64,000 bases of DNA from Legionella geestiana. Lineage in GTDB: Bacteria; Pseudomonadota; Gammaproteobacteria; Legionellales; Legionellaceae. Numbering within the stretch: the stretch's first letter is position 1; every line of letters begins with the position of its first letter. Under the pieces are notes generated by a model that was given only the letters and a program-made list of their open reading frames with translations, was not told where the DNA came from and made no database searches. The stretch is from positions 620,001 to 684,000 of the forward strand of contig NZ_CP038271.1 in NCBI RefSeq assembly GCF_004571195.1. Reading direction: 5' to 3'. Shown here in pieces: positions 17,435 to 31,542 of this stretch. Both the position numbers and the translations under genes were made by a program.

Positions 17435-18169
17435 CTAGCGCGCCTGCATGCGCAGCGCGCCGTCAAGGCGAATCACTTCACCGTTGATAAACCCATTTTC
17501 AATGATATGCACCACCAGAGCGGCGAATTCTTTCGCAGAACCAAAACGCTTTGGGAACGTTACTGTAGAGGCGAGACTGGCCTGCACTTCTTCTGGCATG
17601 GTAAGCAGTAAAGGAGTGGCAATCAGCCCTGGAGCAATGGTATTCACACGAATGCCATACGGCGCAAGCTCTCGCGCAGCAGGCAGTGTCATGGAGACAA
17701 TCCCGCCCTTGGAGGCGCTGTAAGCAAGCTGTCCGATTTGCCCCTCAAAAGCCGCGATGGATGCCGTATTAATAATAACGCCGCGCTCACCATCCGCGTC
17801 CGGCACGAGGCGCGACATGGCATCGGCGACAAGGCGCATGGTGTTAAACGTTCCCGTGAGGTTCACCGATATAACCTTCTCAAAGGCATCAAGCGGCATC
17901 GGCCCGTCTTTACCCACCATTTTTTTGGCAGGAGCGATTCCTGCACAATTCACAAGAATCGAGGGCACCCCTGCGCGCTCAAGAGTGGCCACGAGCGCCG
18001 CCTCAACTGATGCGGCACTGGAAACATCACAGCGAATGGCGTTATCAGCGTTCGCGTCTTTATCCCAGATTACAACGCGCGCGCCGCACTCCTCGAGCGC
18101 TGTCACACATGCCTGCCCCATGCCTGATGCGCCACCGGTAACAACCGCTGTTTTATTCTCGAGTTTCAT
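17435..18169 (-). CDS. Short-chain 3-hydroxyacyl-CoA dehydrogenase (HSD17B10-like)
   Basis: A 244-residue classical SDR. It has [10 protein letters not shown] at residues 11-20 for NAD(H) binding, an [10 protein letters not shown] block, the catalytic Ser in [14 protein letters not shown], and the YSASK Tyr-Lys pair. The stretch after the tyrosine, [27 protein letters not shown] with GLIATPLL, and [15 protein letters not shown] are characteristic of type II 3-hydroxyacyl-CoA dehydrogenases that act on 2-methyl-3-hydroxybutyryl-CoA in isoleucine breakdown. Substrate is inferred from that resemblance. It overlaps the isochorismatase-family gene by 4 nt, so the two are co-expressed. Confidence 0.88.
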   Translation of the reverse strand: MKLENKTAVVTGGASGMGQACVTALEECGARVVIWDKDANADNAIRCDVSSAASVEAALVATLERAGVPSILVNCAGIAPAKKMVGKDGPMPLDAFEKVISVNLTGTFNTMRLVADAMSRLVPDADGERGVIINTASIAAFEGQIGQLAYSASKGGIVSMTLPAARELAPYGIRVNTIAPGLIATPLLLTMPEEVQASLASTVTFPKRFGSAKEFAALVVHIIENGFINGEVIRLDGALRMQAR

Positions 18170-18720
18170 GCCTCTTCCCTCATAAACTGACGACTTAATT
18201 CACGAAATTCATTAGTGCCGGCGACCCGCAGCCATTCAAAAAACACCATCTCGGACGTGACGACATGCACACCCTCTGCCTGCATGCGTGAAAGGCCAGT
18301 TTCATGGTCAAGCGCATGACGGCTGCCAACCGCATCCCGAACCACATAAACTTCAAATCCCGCAGCCTTCATCTGCAGTGCACTTTGCAGCACGCACACA
18401 TGGGTTTCGATGCCGATGAGCACCACCTGCTTACGCCCCTCATCAAGCAGGTGAGCGGCAAACGGCGCATCAGCAAAACAGGAAAAAGCCACTTTTTCAA
18501 AACAGGGGGAGCGCTCACGAAACGGACGCAGCGCTTCTACGGTATGGCCAAGTCCACGCGGATACTGCTCGCAGACCATAACGGGAACGGAAAGCGTCTC
18601 GGCAAGGCGTAAAATCCAGGCGCCGCGAGCAATCAGAGACGCGTTTTCCGGCAACAGCGGGGCAAGTTTTTCCTGTACATCCACAAGCACCACGCACGAC
18701 AAATCCCTGTCAAGAAGCAT
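18166..18720 (-). CDS. Isochorismatase-family hydrolase
   Basis: A 184-residue cysteine hydrolase. The triad is visible: the Asp in VLVDVQEKL near residue 14, a lysine-containing segment [10 protein letters not shown], and the nucleophilic Cys in [13 protein letters not shown] near residue 108. [12 protein letters not shown] is typical of the YcaC/isochorismatase-like group, whose members have varied and mostly unknown substrates. It is upstream of, and overlaps, the SDR gene. I cannot assign a substrate. Confidence 0.88.
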   Translation of the reverse strand: MLLDRDLSCVVLVDVQEKLAPLLPENASLIARGAWILRLAETLSVPVMVCEQYPRGLGHTVEALRPFRERSPCFEKVAFSCFADAPFAAHLLDEGRKQVVLIGIETHVCVLQSALQMKAAGFEVYVVRDAVGSRHALDHETGLSRMQAEGVHVVTSEMVFFEWLRVAGTNEFRELSRQFMREEA

Positions 18721-18732
18721 CCTTATTCTCCC

Positions 18733-19905
18733 TCAGACGGATAACAGTATCGCGCCAAGGTACTGACCTTCGGGAAAAAAAGCAAGTGTGGGATGACAGG
18801 CAGCGGGTCCAAAAATCCCGTGAATGCGCGCCTGCCTGCCTACGTGTGAAGCCTGCAGGCTGACAAGTTCCTCAAAGGCACGGATATCCATGGCAGACGA
18901 GCAGTTGCAGGTCATGAGTAGACTGCCAGGCTTCATGGCTCTAAACACTTCCCGGTGTAAATACCGGTAGTAATTACGTGCTTTTTCAAGGTGACGGCGT
19001 GAGGGCACGAGTTTGGGCGGGTCAAGAATAATCAGGTCAAAATCACCGGCACGCGCGAGCCAGTTGCGGGCATCGTCTTCTATAAATTCAATTGAAGTAA
19101 TCCCATTATTTTCTGCATTGGCGCGCGCCTTTGCAATGGCGGGGGCCGAGCTGTCTATCGCAGTTACTGAAGCAGCACCGTTACGCGCCGCATGCAGCGC
19201 AAAACCGCCGCTGTAGGTGTATAAATCAAGGACCCGCTTCCCTCTTGCGAGCGCGCCAATACGCAGGTGGTTTTCACGCTGATCCAGAAAAAGGCCCGTT
19301 TTCTGCGCATCAGAGAAATCCACATCAAAAAGCACCCCTTCTTCCATCACGCGGGCCTGCCCGCTGCAGCTCGTATCAATATCCCCATCCCAGCCGTCCT
19401 GTGCGAGGGGTTTTTGCTGTGGCTTCCAGATAAGGCTTGCAGGCTTTAGAATCTCGCGTATGCATTCCTCGATGAGTGAACGGTGTTTTTGTACCCAAAA
19501 AGCAAAAGCGGCGACCACAACCACGTCCCCAAATCGGTCGATCACCAGCCCCGAAAGCCCATCGCCCTCACTGTTAAACTCACGATAGGCAGTGGTTGCA
19601 GGTGAAGGAAGCTGCAGGCTTGTCCGCAATCGACTGGCATTTAACAGTTTCTGCTCAACAATGGCACGCAGAGATGCGCATTCCTCTCCAGCTTGCGCCA
19701 GTACCCGCACGCGATAGAGGGAATGCGCGTTATAGACGCCAAGGGCCAGGAACTCCCCCTTCTGCCCTGCTACCTGCACGAGCTCCCCCGTCTCCGGGGT
19801 GGCACTCATGCTCTCTATGGCTTTGGGGAAAATCCAGGGGTGCCCCTGAAACAGGGATTTCTCGCGGGCGGGTATCAGTGTAACCGTGGGCAGACTGGAA
19901 GGCAT
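18733..19905 (-). CDS. rlmI: Class I SAM-dependent rRNA methyltransferase (RlmI-like)
   Basis: A protein of about 390 residues with a PUA-like N-terminal domain (LIPAREKSLFQGHPWIFPKAIE), a central region with FNSEGDGLSGLVIDRFGD, and a C-terminal Rossmann methyltransferase with GKRVLDLYTYSGGFALHAARNGA and LIILDPPKLVPSRR. This matches the RlmI/RlmK group of 23S rRNA cytosine C5 methyltransferases, although RlmI (m5C1962) is only the best guess within it. I chose the ATG at 19905 because homologues begin just before LPTVTLIPAR and ACGGA lies 7 nt upstream; longer starts at 19911 and 19941 are open but have weaker signals. Confidence 0.85.
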   Translation of the reverse strand: MPSSLPTVTLIPAREKSLFQGHPWIFPKAIESMSATPETGELVQVAGQKGEFLALGVYNAHSLYRVRVLAQAGEECASLRAIVEQKLLNASRLRTSLQLPSPATTAYREFNSEGDGLSGLVIDRFGDVVVVAAFAFWVQKHRSLIEECIREILKPASLIWKPQQKPLAQDGWDGDIDTSCSGQARVMEEGVLFDVDFSDAQKTGLFLDQRENHLRIGALARGKRVLDLYTYSGGFALHAARNGAASVTAIDSSAPAIAKARANAENNGITSIEFIEDDARNWLARAGDFDLIILDPPKLVPSRRHLEKARNYYRYLHREVFRAMKPGSLLMTCNCSSAMDIRAFEELVSLQASHVGRQARIHGIFGPAACHPTLAFFPEGQYLGAILLSV

Positions 19906-20065
19906 GAACATATCCGTTAATAAAAACGCGCATTGTGCCATATTAAAACGGTGTCTTACAGAGTGGATAACGGATGGAAGGGAGGGATACTCTCAAATCT
20001 CATCCCCTCTCGCAGAAGAGCGACATCCGTGCTAGCATCCCCGTTTTTCACCTGAAGGATTTAGC

Positions 20066-20989
20066 ATGTGGTTTAACAACGCGATTGTGTTTCAGTATGA
20101 GCTTGAGGAAGCTGCGGATTTAAATGAACTGCTGGCTCATGAACGGCTTAAGCCCTGTCCGCCGCATGCCCGCTCAGTGACTGGCTGGATGCCGGCGTTT
20201 GCTGATGAACTGGTGATGGAAATCGCAGGATGCGCCCTTTTTTGCATGGGGCGGGAAGAGCGGATTCTGCCGCGCGGCGTGATTAATCGCCTGCTTGCTG
20301 AACGCATTGAGGCGCTTGAGGCGCAGCAGGGGCGGCGCGTTAAGCGTGCTGAAAAAGCGCAAATGGCTGAAGATCTTGAGTTTGAACTGCTGCCAAAATC
20401 GTTTTGTGTGCAGAAAAAAATGCAGGCGTTTCTTGATACGAGCGCCAAACGCCTTGTCGTTAATACGGCTAGCGGCACGCAAGCCTCGCAACTGATGGCG
20501 CTTTTACGAAAAACCATTCCAGGTATCCGCTTTGAGCCGCTTCACATTCCCGACACTCTGGCTCAACGCTTTGCCGCATGGCTCAATGACCCCTCAACCT
20601 TACCTGCCAACTTTGCGCTGGCCGCTGACTGCCAGCTGTTTGCGCTCGACAATGAGAAAAAGCGTTTCAGCTGCAAGGGCTGCGAATTGCCGGCCGATGA
20701 AGTGCTGGCTCTGCTTGATAAAGGCCTTGCCGCATCGGAAGTCTCTTTGATTTGGAATGAGCGCGTGCAGTTTTCGCTGACGACCGATCTTACCCTGAAG
20801 CGTCTGAAGTGCCTTGATTATCTTGTGGATGAGTTCAGTGAAATTCGTGAGCTTGAAGAAGAATACCTGCAACGGGATGCCGAGCTTGCCCTGCTTTCAG
20901 GAGAGCTGCGTTCACTCGTCAATGCGCTGCTTGCAGGCCTTACAGACACAGCGACTGAAACGGCAGTGCCTGAAGAAGCGGTCGTTTAA
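20066..20989 (+). CDS. rdgC: Recombination-associated protein RdgC
   Basis: A 307-residue protein of the RdgC family, which forms a ring dimer around DNA and modulates RecA. MWFNNAIVFQY at the start, HARSVTGWMPAF, LPRGVINRLLAERIEALEAQQGRRV and the C-terminal LDYLVDEFSEIRELEEEYLQRDAELALLSGELRSLV are all in expected order. Length is close to the E. coli protein (303). Intact, with no neighbours in the same operon; it converges on the YchJ-like gene. Confidence 0.95.
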   Translation: MWFNNAIVFQYELEEAADLNELLAHERLKPCPPHARSVTGWMPAFADELVMEIAGCALFCMGREERILPRGVINRLLAERIEALEAQQGRRVKRAEKAQMAEDLEFELLPKSFCVQKKMQAFLDTSAKRLVVNTASGTQASQLMALLRKTIPGIRFEPLHIPDTLAQRFAAWLNDPSTLPANFALAADCQLFALDNEKKRFSCKGCELPADEVLALLDKGLAASEVSLIWNERVQFSLTTDLTLKRLKCLDYLVDEFSEIRELEEEYLQRDAELALLSGELRSLVNALLAGLTDTATETAVPEEAVV

Positions 20990-20993
20990 CCCC

Positions 20994-21030
20994 TCAGGAA
21001 GGACGTATCTGCCACCGTTACGTCCTTGAG
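20994..21030. terminator. Hairpin between convergent rdgC and the YchJ-like gene
   Basis: AAGGACGTA (20999-21007) pairs perfectly with TACGTCCTT (21019-21027), extended by CTC/GAG outside. It overlaps the last bases of the minus-strand gene. No T-run follows, so its role as a two-way terminator is inferred. Confidence 0.45.
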
Positions 21031-21512
21031 CGTTTACTGTGGCAATTCTTAAACTTACGCTGACTCCCGCAGGGACAGGCCGCATTGAGCGGAATTTTTT
21101 TGTGGGACGCCATCGCCCCCGCCCGGCCATTTACATACAACCAACGGCCGTTTTCCTGCTCAAATTCGCTGATTTCGTGCATCAAGACCAGAGCATCCCG
21201 CTCAAGAAAGCGCGCGATAAACTCAACCGTACCATGCGTTGCATCCTGCGTGCCTGCATTAAGCACTTCAAGGCCAAGCCAGGTGACTGAGGACGTCCAC
21301 AGGCGAGCGGCGTTAGCATCAAACCCCTCGAGAGGCGCGCCTTTCATGGACGCCTGAATCCAGTCAATATTTCCAAGCACAAAAGCGGTGTAGCGTGAAC
21401 GCATCAATGCTTCAGGAGTTGGAGCGGCCGTAACATGAGTATGATACGGCTCACAACAGCCCTCATAGGGCATAAGTGAGCCACAGAGGCAATGGGGCAT
21501 TGCAGCAGTCAT
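21018..21512 (-). CDS. YchJ-family protein with SEC-C motif
   Basis: A 164-residue protein with two cysteine clusters: N-terminal CLCGSLMPYEGCCEPYH and C-terminal CPCGSQRKFKNCH, the SEC-C zinc-binding motif. Between them is a conserved SRYTAFVLGNIDWI block and a DUF-type cone fold ending NGRWLYVNG. This is the layout of YchJ/UPF0225 proteins, whose role is not established. It is downstream of bamD on the same strand, 9 bp away, so probably co-transcribed. Confidence 0.88.
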   Translation of the reverse strand: MTAAMPHCLCGSLMPYEGCCEPYHTHVTAAPTPEALMRSRYTAFVLGNIDWIQASMKGAPLEGFDANAARLWTSSVTWLGLEVLNAGTQDATHGTVEFIARFLERDALVLMHEISEFEQENGRWLYVNGRAGAMASHKKIPLNAACPCGSQRKFKNCHSKRSRT

Positions 21513-21521
21513 TTATGCGCC

Positions 21522-22304
21522 CTAGCGCACAAAATGAGGCTCATCAGGCGTTTGATGCCAGGTCGCCTGATATACAGCCAGCGCATCAGCAGCGGCTTTT
21601 TCAAGGCCAAGTGCTTTGTTGGCATGGTAAAGAACGGCGAGCGCATCTTTGGCAGCCGGTGCCTGCTGGTAGTTTTTCACGACATAAGACGCGCGGCTCG
21701 CAGCGGCAACGTACATGCTGCGCGAATAGTAGTATTTAGCCGTTTTAAGCTCGCGTTCGGCAAATTCATTGCGCAGATAAATCAGGTGCTGCTGGGCGTT
21801 TGGACGGTATTTACTTTCAGGAAAGCGCGCCACAAAGAGGCTGAAATCCGTGAACGCCTGTGTCTGAGTGCCTGGGTCACGCCAGGATTCGTCCATGGGC
21901 AGGAAGTTGGCGAACACGCCGCGTGTCTGCTGGAAGTTCGCAAGCCCTTTCATGTACCAGGCATAGTCAACGTGCGGCGCTCGCGGATATAAATGGATAA
22001 AACGTTCGGCGGTGGCGGCTGCTGCGGGGTATTCCTCATTTTTATAGTAGGCATAAATGAGGTTCATCTGCGCGCGTTCTGCATATTTGCTGAAAGGATA
22101 CATGGACTCAAGCGCCTCGAGGCGTTTGATGGCGCTGGCATATTCATCCTTGTCGAGGTATTTTTTCGACTCGACAAAGAGCGCTGTTGCCGTCATCCCT
22201 TTAAACGGCCCGTTATCCTCAAGCTCATCCTTCTTCCACCAGCTCTTGCACGATGTCAAGCCAAGCACCAGCACAAAAAGCAGCAGCCCCTGAAAACGCT
22301 TCAT
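21522..22304 (-). CDS. bamD: Outer-membrane assembly lipoprotein BamD
   Basis: A 260-residue lipoprotein. The signal peptide MKRFQGLLLFVLVLGLTSC has lipobox LTSC, and the mature cysteine is followed by KSWWKKDE. TPR-like repeats follow: ALFVESKKYLDKDEYASAIKRLEALESMYPFSKYAERAQ, then AYYKNEEYPAAAATAERFIHLYPRAPHVDYAWYMKGL, the classic BamD (ComL) sequence pattern. It is the essential accessory subunit of the BAM complex that inserts beta-barrel proteins in the outer membrane. Length is typical. Confidence 0.96.
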   Translation of the reverse strand: MKRFQGLLLFVLVLGLTSCKSWWKKDELEDNGPFKGMTATALFVESKKYLDKDEYASAIKRLEALESMYPFSKYAERAQMNLIYAYYKNEEYPAAAATAERFIHLYPRAPHVDYAWYMKGLANFQQTRGVFANFLPMDESWRDPGTQTQAFTDFSLFVARFPESKYRPNAQQHLIYLRNEFAERELKTAKYYYSRSMYVAAASRASYVVKNYQQAPAAKDALAVLYHANKALGLEKAAADALAVYQATWHQTPDEPHFVR

Positions 22305-22700
22305 AAATAACCCCTGTTACAAGACGCCGGTGTCACGGCGCACGTCGGCACATTATACTCGAGCTTCTTTAAATTGCGAGACGTTTACGATAAAGATGCT
22401 ACTCAAATGACTGGTACGAGTTAACTACTCCAGGGCGTGTTCTCATTCCATAATATGGGCACGCCCTAAATAATAAAACTATCCTGTAATGCCCGCGCAG
22501 GCGGGCAGCCATTTTGTGTACGGCAGTGAAATAATTTAGTTAACTCAATAATATGAAATGAAATAACAAATATCCCATCTCCACAGGGATGGTTATATGG
22601 AGTGCATCAACGAATTGCAGGACAGGGGCTGTCACCAATTATCAACCACCCCGGACATCAAGTCAGGATTATTTTGACAGATAGTTGCCCGCCTGCGCGC
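22305..22700. other. Intergenic region before the dispersed repeats
   Basis: No convincing frame or RNA gene. It holds an 8-bp inverted pair, AGGGCGTG at 22432-22439 with CACGCCCT at 22460-22467, followed by an AT-rich run, which may be a decayed repeat or a weak terminator. Confidence 0.5.
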
Positions 22701-22935
22701 CGAGGAATACCGAAATATTTTTGTACAACGAGCATGCGGGTCCCGAACCATGCGTTGGCACCGTGCAACCTCCTGAATGGGTCCCCTGCCTGCGCGGGGA
22801 AGACCGAAACCCTGTCATTCCCGCGAAGGCGCTGAGGAATCCCGACATATTTTTGTACAGCGGGCATGCGGGTTCCGAACCATGCGTTGGCACCGTGCAA
22901 CCTCCTGAATGGGTCCCCGCCTTCGCGGGGAAGAC
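22701..22935 (+). repeat. Two direct copies of a dispersed repeat (132-bp period)
   Basis: Two copies begin at about 22701 and 22833, sharing GAGGAATnCCGAnATATTTTTGTACA, the block CCATGCGTTGGCACCGTGC and a GC palindrome at the end (CTGCGCGGGGAAGACC). An inverted relative of the middle block lies at 36137-36220. No coding sense: the frames that cross it are repeat artefacts. Confidence 0.85.
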
Positions 22936-23217
22936 CGTGTGGGAGAGATTTTGGCCTCCGCACACAACCCGAATCCTGTCATTCCCGCGCCGGCAGGAAT
23001 CCATCCCTGTATTGGCACTGTGCCTTTTCAGGGATAGTTCCCTGCCTCCCACGCCGGGTGATCCCGATTCTTTTTTTGCGAAAAATAACATAATCACGGA
23101 TTTGTATGCACTTCAAGTTCTCAGTAACTCATCAAAGCCTTGTCTGCGCTGGTTGAAACTGGCCCGCTGTACAAAAATATGTCGGGATTCCTCAGCGCCT
23201 GCGCGGGCATGACAGGC
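22811..23217. repeat. 407-bp segment bounded by 56-bp inverted repeats
   Basis: 22811-22866 and 23162-23217 are inverted copies with only about two mismatches, each including GGAATCCCGACATATTTTTG. The enclosed 295 bp include one of the dispersed repeat copies, a second palindromic GC block near 22980 and a non-coding AT-rich stretch. It could be a non-autonomous mobile element, or simply two head-to-head dispersed repeats; no target duplication is obvious. Confidence 0.75.
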
Positions 23218-23293
23218 TTTTTGTCATGTATATGGCGATTTCACAAAAGGCTCTTTACAAGCGGAAGCAGCTGCGCTAGTATTCAGCTCGTTC

Positions 23294-23381
23294 GGAGAGG
23301 TGGCTGAGCGGTTTAAAGCGGCGGTCTTGAAAACCGTTGAAGGGCGACCTTCCCAGGGTTCGAATCCCTGCCTCTCCGCCA
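23294..23381 (+). tRNA. tRNA-Ser (anticodon UGA)
   Basis: An 88-nt gene with CCA encoded. The acceptor stem GGAGAGG (23294-23300) pairs with CCTCTCC (23371-23377). The anticodon loop is CTTGAAA with TGA at 23328-23330. A long variable arm (TTGAAGGGCGACCTTCCC region) is typical of serine, and the T loop GGTTCGAATCC is intact. No terminator-like T-run follows at once. The gene lies next to a repeat-rich region, a usual integration niche, but no integrase or attachment duplicate is seen. Confidence 0.97.
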
Positions 23382-23636
23382 ATTATTTCTAACCTGCAAT
23401 CTCTATTCGCATCTTAAGTGCCTTACCATTCGAAAGCCATCTGTTAACAACCGTTGATACCGACCTTTGGTCTGAAGCTTCCTAATCTTCTCCTCATTTC
23501 AAATGTGCGCGAGAGCGCATACCTTCACGTGAACGTCTGCGTGCCCGTTTGCGTTACCCGATAAAACTGGCATATATACGCAAGCACACAAAATATCCGG
23601 CGCATAGGGGGAGCGAGAACGCCGGGCGGCGTTGAT

Positions 23637-25454
<1,818 letters not shown>

Positions 25455-25528
25455 TCTGGTACCCTTCAAAATCCACCATTAGCTGATTCAGCAATTGTAA
25501 CATCAATCTGAATAACATTTAATCATAT

Positions 25529-26365
25529 TTACCCATTTTTTACGTTAACACTCATACCATTGCCCTGCCTTTCGGCGCAGTGCGATTTGATGAAATCAAT
25601 AACATGCCGCGAAAATTCTGGCGCACTCCACAATGTGTTATGCCCTGCCTGCGTGAAACTCAACATTTTTTTTGGCGCGTTTGCGGCCTGATATAACGTC
25701 TTTCCATGCGCGTAGGGCACGATTGCATCCTGCAGGCCATGCACTATCAAAAGTGGCGCATGCATGCGCCCTATCCGCTCAAGCGAATCATAGCGGTCCC
25801 AGGGCGGTATCAGCGCCCATGGATAGTGGTAGCGCGCAAGATGGCTTAAGGAGGTAAAAGGCGATTGCAGTATCACGGCGCAAAACTGATTTTCCAGTGC
25901 AATCTGCGTGGCTACAGCCGTACCGAGCGACTCCCCAAACACGACAATCCCTGAGTCAGAGAGGTGTTCACTTTCAAGAAAGCGCATTCCGGCACGTGCG
26001 TCCTCATACAAACCGGCTTCCGTGGGATGCCCTTCATTACCGCCATAACCTCGATACTCAAGCTGCAAGAGACCAAAGCCCGCCTCTAGCAACTGTCTTG
26101 CAAACGGCATTCGATAGCCAATGTGTCCCGCATTGCCGTGCAGGTACAAAATAACCGGCAGGCCTGCTTTCGGCGCCTTAAACCAGGATTGTAAGCGCAA
26201 GCCATCACGGGTATGAAGCGTCACCACCCGCATGTCCTCTGCCTGATAGTCCTCACGCCGCGGCATTTCCCGTGACGGGAAATATATCAGTTGCCGCTGA
26301 AAAACATATACGAGGAGCATCAGCACGATGACCATCAGTACAGCAAATTGCAGGATTTCTTTCAT
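25529..26365 (-). CDS. Membrane-anchored alpha/beta hydrolase (ABHD13/BEM46-like)
   Basis: A 278-residue protein with one N-terminal membrane segment (LQFAVLMVIVLMLLVYVF) and an alpha/beta hydrolase domain. The oxyanion HGNAGHIGYR segment, EYRGYGGNEG, and the nucleophile elbow FGESLGTAVA give the family, with the acid in GLQDAIVPY and the catalytic His in AGHNTLW. This matches the BEM46/ABHD13 group, whose substrates are mostly unknown. I chose the ATG at 26365; the open frame continues upstream to 26485 but would run into the next gene and adds a sequence unlike the family. Confidence 0.85.
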   Translation of the reverse strand: MKEILQFAVLMVIVLMLLVYVFQRQLIYFPSREMPRREDYQAEDMRVVTLHTRDGLRLQSWFKAPKAGLPVILYLHGNAGHIGYRMPFARQLLEAGFGLLQLEYRGYGGNEGHPTEAGLYEDARAGMRFLESEHLSDSGIVVFGESLGTAVATQIALENQFCAVILQSPFTSLSHLARYHYPWALIPPWDRYDSLERIGRMHAPLLIVHGLQDAIVPYAHGKTLYQAANAPKKMLSFTQAGHNTLWSAPEFSRHVIDFIKSHCAERQGNGMSVNVKNG

Positions 26366-26424
26366 AACAGCCACCCACCAGCAGCGAGGCTCACTATAAT
26401 TAATGGGGGATGGGTGCTCAAAAG

Positions 26425-27222
26425 TCAACCAAATGGAAACGGCGGCAGCTGCTTTGCGTCTATAAGCCAGAACGGATGATGCCATTCGTCATAAATGGAA
26501 ATCGGCATATCGCGTGTCGAGAAATCTACAAACGGACAGCGGCAAAGCAACCATTCCAGAAATTGTGCACAGACTTCAGGGGCAATTAATCGCTCTTCTT
26601 TAAACGCATGTTCAAATTGAGTATGCAGATGAAACGACCGTGTTTCGCGCAGGGTTTTTTGCATGCCGGTATTCACTTCGCCCGGGATAACACTGCAAAC
26701 CCCAATTCCGGCAGAAGCCAGTTCCTTGCGCAACACAGCGGCAAGCGAATCCAGTCCGGCCTTACTGGCGCAATAAGGAGCCACTTCCTCGAGTGTCAGG
26801 CTGGCGGCTCTTGAGGTCAAAAAAAGGATGCGTGATTCCGGTGGCATAAGCGTGGCAAGCATTGCGCTGAGCTTCATCGGTGCCAGCAGATTGACGAGCA
26901 GCTCTTCGTCTAAACTCTCGCAATCGTATTGCGTCAAGGGGCGTGGCGCGCTTTTAACGCCTGCAGAATGCACAAGCAGCGAAAGAGGCACATTGGACTC
27001 AGTAATCACGCGCACTACCGCGTTTAAATCATGATTGGAGGTAAAATCTGCCTGCAGCGGGCGAAATTGTGGAAAGCGTGCCTGCAGCGCTTCAAGGCTT
27101 TTTTCATCCCGCCCGCAGCCAAACACGTTCCAGCCGCTTTCAAGAAGCCGCATGGAAAGTGCCTGACCTATCCCGTGGCTCGCCCCCGTCACCAGTGCCG
27201 TTTTATCCCTGCCCGTTTGCAT
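26425..27222 (-). CDS. SDR-family oxidoreductase
   Basis: A 265-residue short-chain dehydrogenase. TGASHGIGQAL near the N-terminus binds the nucleotide, GCGRDEKSLEAL suggests NADP(H) preference through the arginine, HSAGV stands for NNAG, and TSRAASLTLEEVAPYCASKAG supplies the Ser-Tyr-Lys residues. The C-terminal 40 residues, rich in Trp and Pro (ISIYDEWHHPFWLI), are not typical and may cover the substrate site. Substrate unknown. The start at 27222 is preceded by CAGGAG. It follows kdsA on the same strand after 33 bp. Confidence 0.85.
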   Translation of the reverse strand: MQTGRDKTALVTGASHGIGQALSMRLLESGWNVFGCGRDEKSLEALQARFPQFRPLQADFTSNHDLNAVVRVITESNVPLSLLVHSAGVKSAPRPLTQYDCESLDEELLVNLLAPMKLSAMLATLMPPESRILFLTSRAASLTLEEVAPYCASKAGLDSLAAVLRKELASAGIGVCSVIPGEVNTGMQKTLRETRSFHLHTQFEHAFKEERLIAPEVCAQFLEWLLCRCPFVDFSTRDMPISIYDEWHHPFWLIDAKQLPPFPFG

Positions 27223-27255
27223 CAATGACTCCTGTCAACGTACTCAACAAAGCGC

Positions 27256-30924
<3,669 letters not shown>

Positions 30925-30928
<4 letters not shown>

Positions 30929-31542
30929 GCACAAACCTCAGTATTCAATTGCCTCGCCCATTGAAGCTGGTGAGCCACAATACGGCAGATATAGTCAAAT
31001 TCAATGTTTACACGCGAACCTTCCTGAAGGCGCGAAAGCGTGGTCACGGCAAGCGTATGCGGTATGAGCGCAAACTCTGCAGTGTGCACATCGGCAGACT
31101 GAATCGTAAGGCTGACACCATCGACCGTAAGGCTGCCCTTTGGCACCAGAAAAGCCGCAGGCGCCACGCCAAAATGGCCAAGGCGCATCCATCGACTCTC
31201 TCCCTCAGCACGCATGTCTAGAACCCTGGCCGTTGTATCTACATGCCCCGTGACCATATGACCGCCAAATCGCCCTTCTGTCGACATGGCCCGCTCCAGA
31301 TTCACATGAAAACCAGGCTCATACGTTTCGAGCGTTGTGGCGCGCAGGGTTTCAGGTGCCAAATCAAAGTAAAGCACACGTCCCTCATATGCTGCGAGTG
31401 TCAGGCACACGCCATTGACGGCAATACTCTCGCCAAGTACCAGCGGCATATCAACCTGCGGCACAATGCCAAGGCGATGCCCGCCGTCAACAGGGCTGTT
31501 AAAAACCACTTCACCGCGCCCTTCCACAAGACCTGTAAACAT
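30925..31542 (-). CDS. ribE: Riboflavin synthase alpha subunit
   Basis: A 205-residue protein with two lumazine-binding repeats. The start MFTGLVEGRGEV, the SIAVNGVCLTLAAY block and its second-barrel equivalent SLTVDGVSLTIQSA mark the duplicated barrel. It dismutates two 6,7-dimethyl-8-ribityllumazine molecules to riboflavin. The start at 31542 follows GGAGGG; an upstream in-frame ATG adds LRLAGG-like residues not found in the family. It overlaps ribD by one base and ribBA by four. Confidence 0.95.

Noticed and set aside
22669-23212. Overlapping frames of 101-175 codons on both strands near the dispersed repeats
   Set aside because: They lie entirely in repeats, on both strands at once, with no protein-like pattern.
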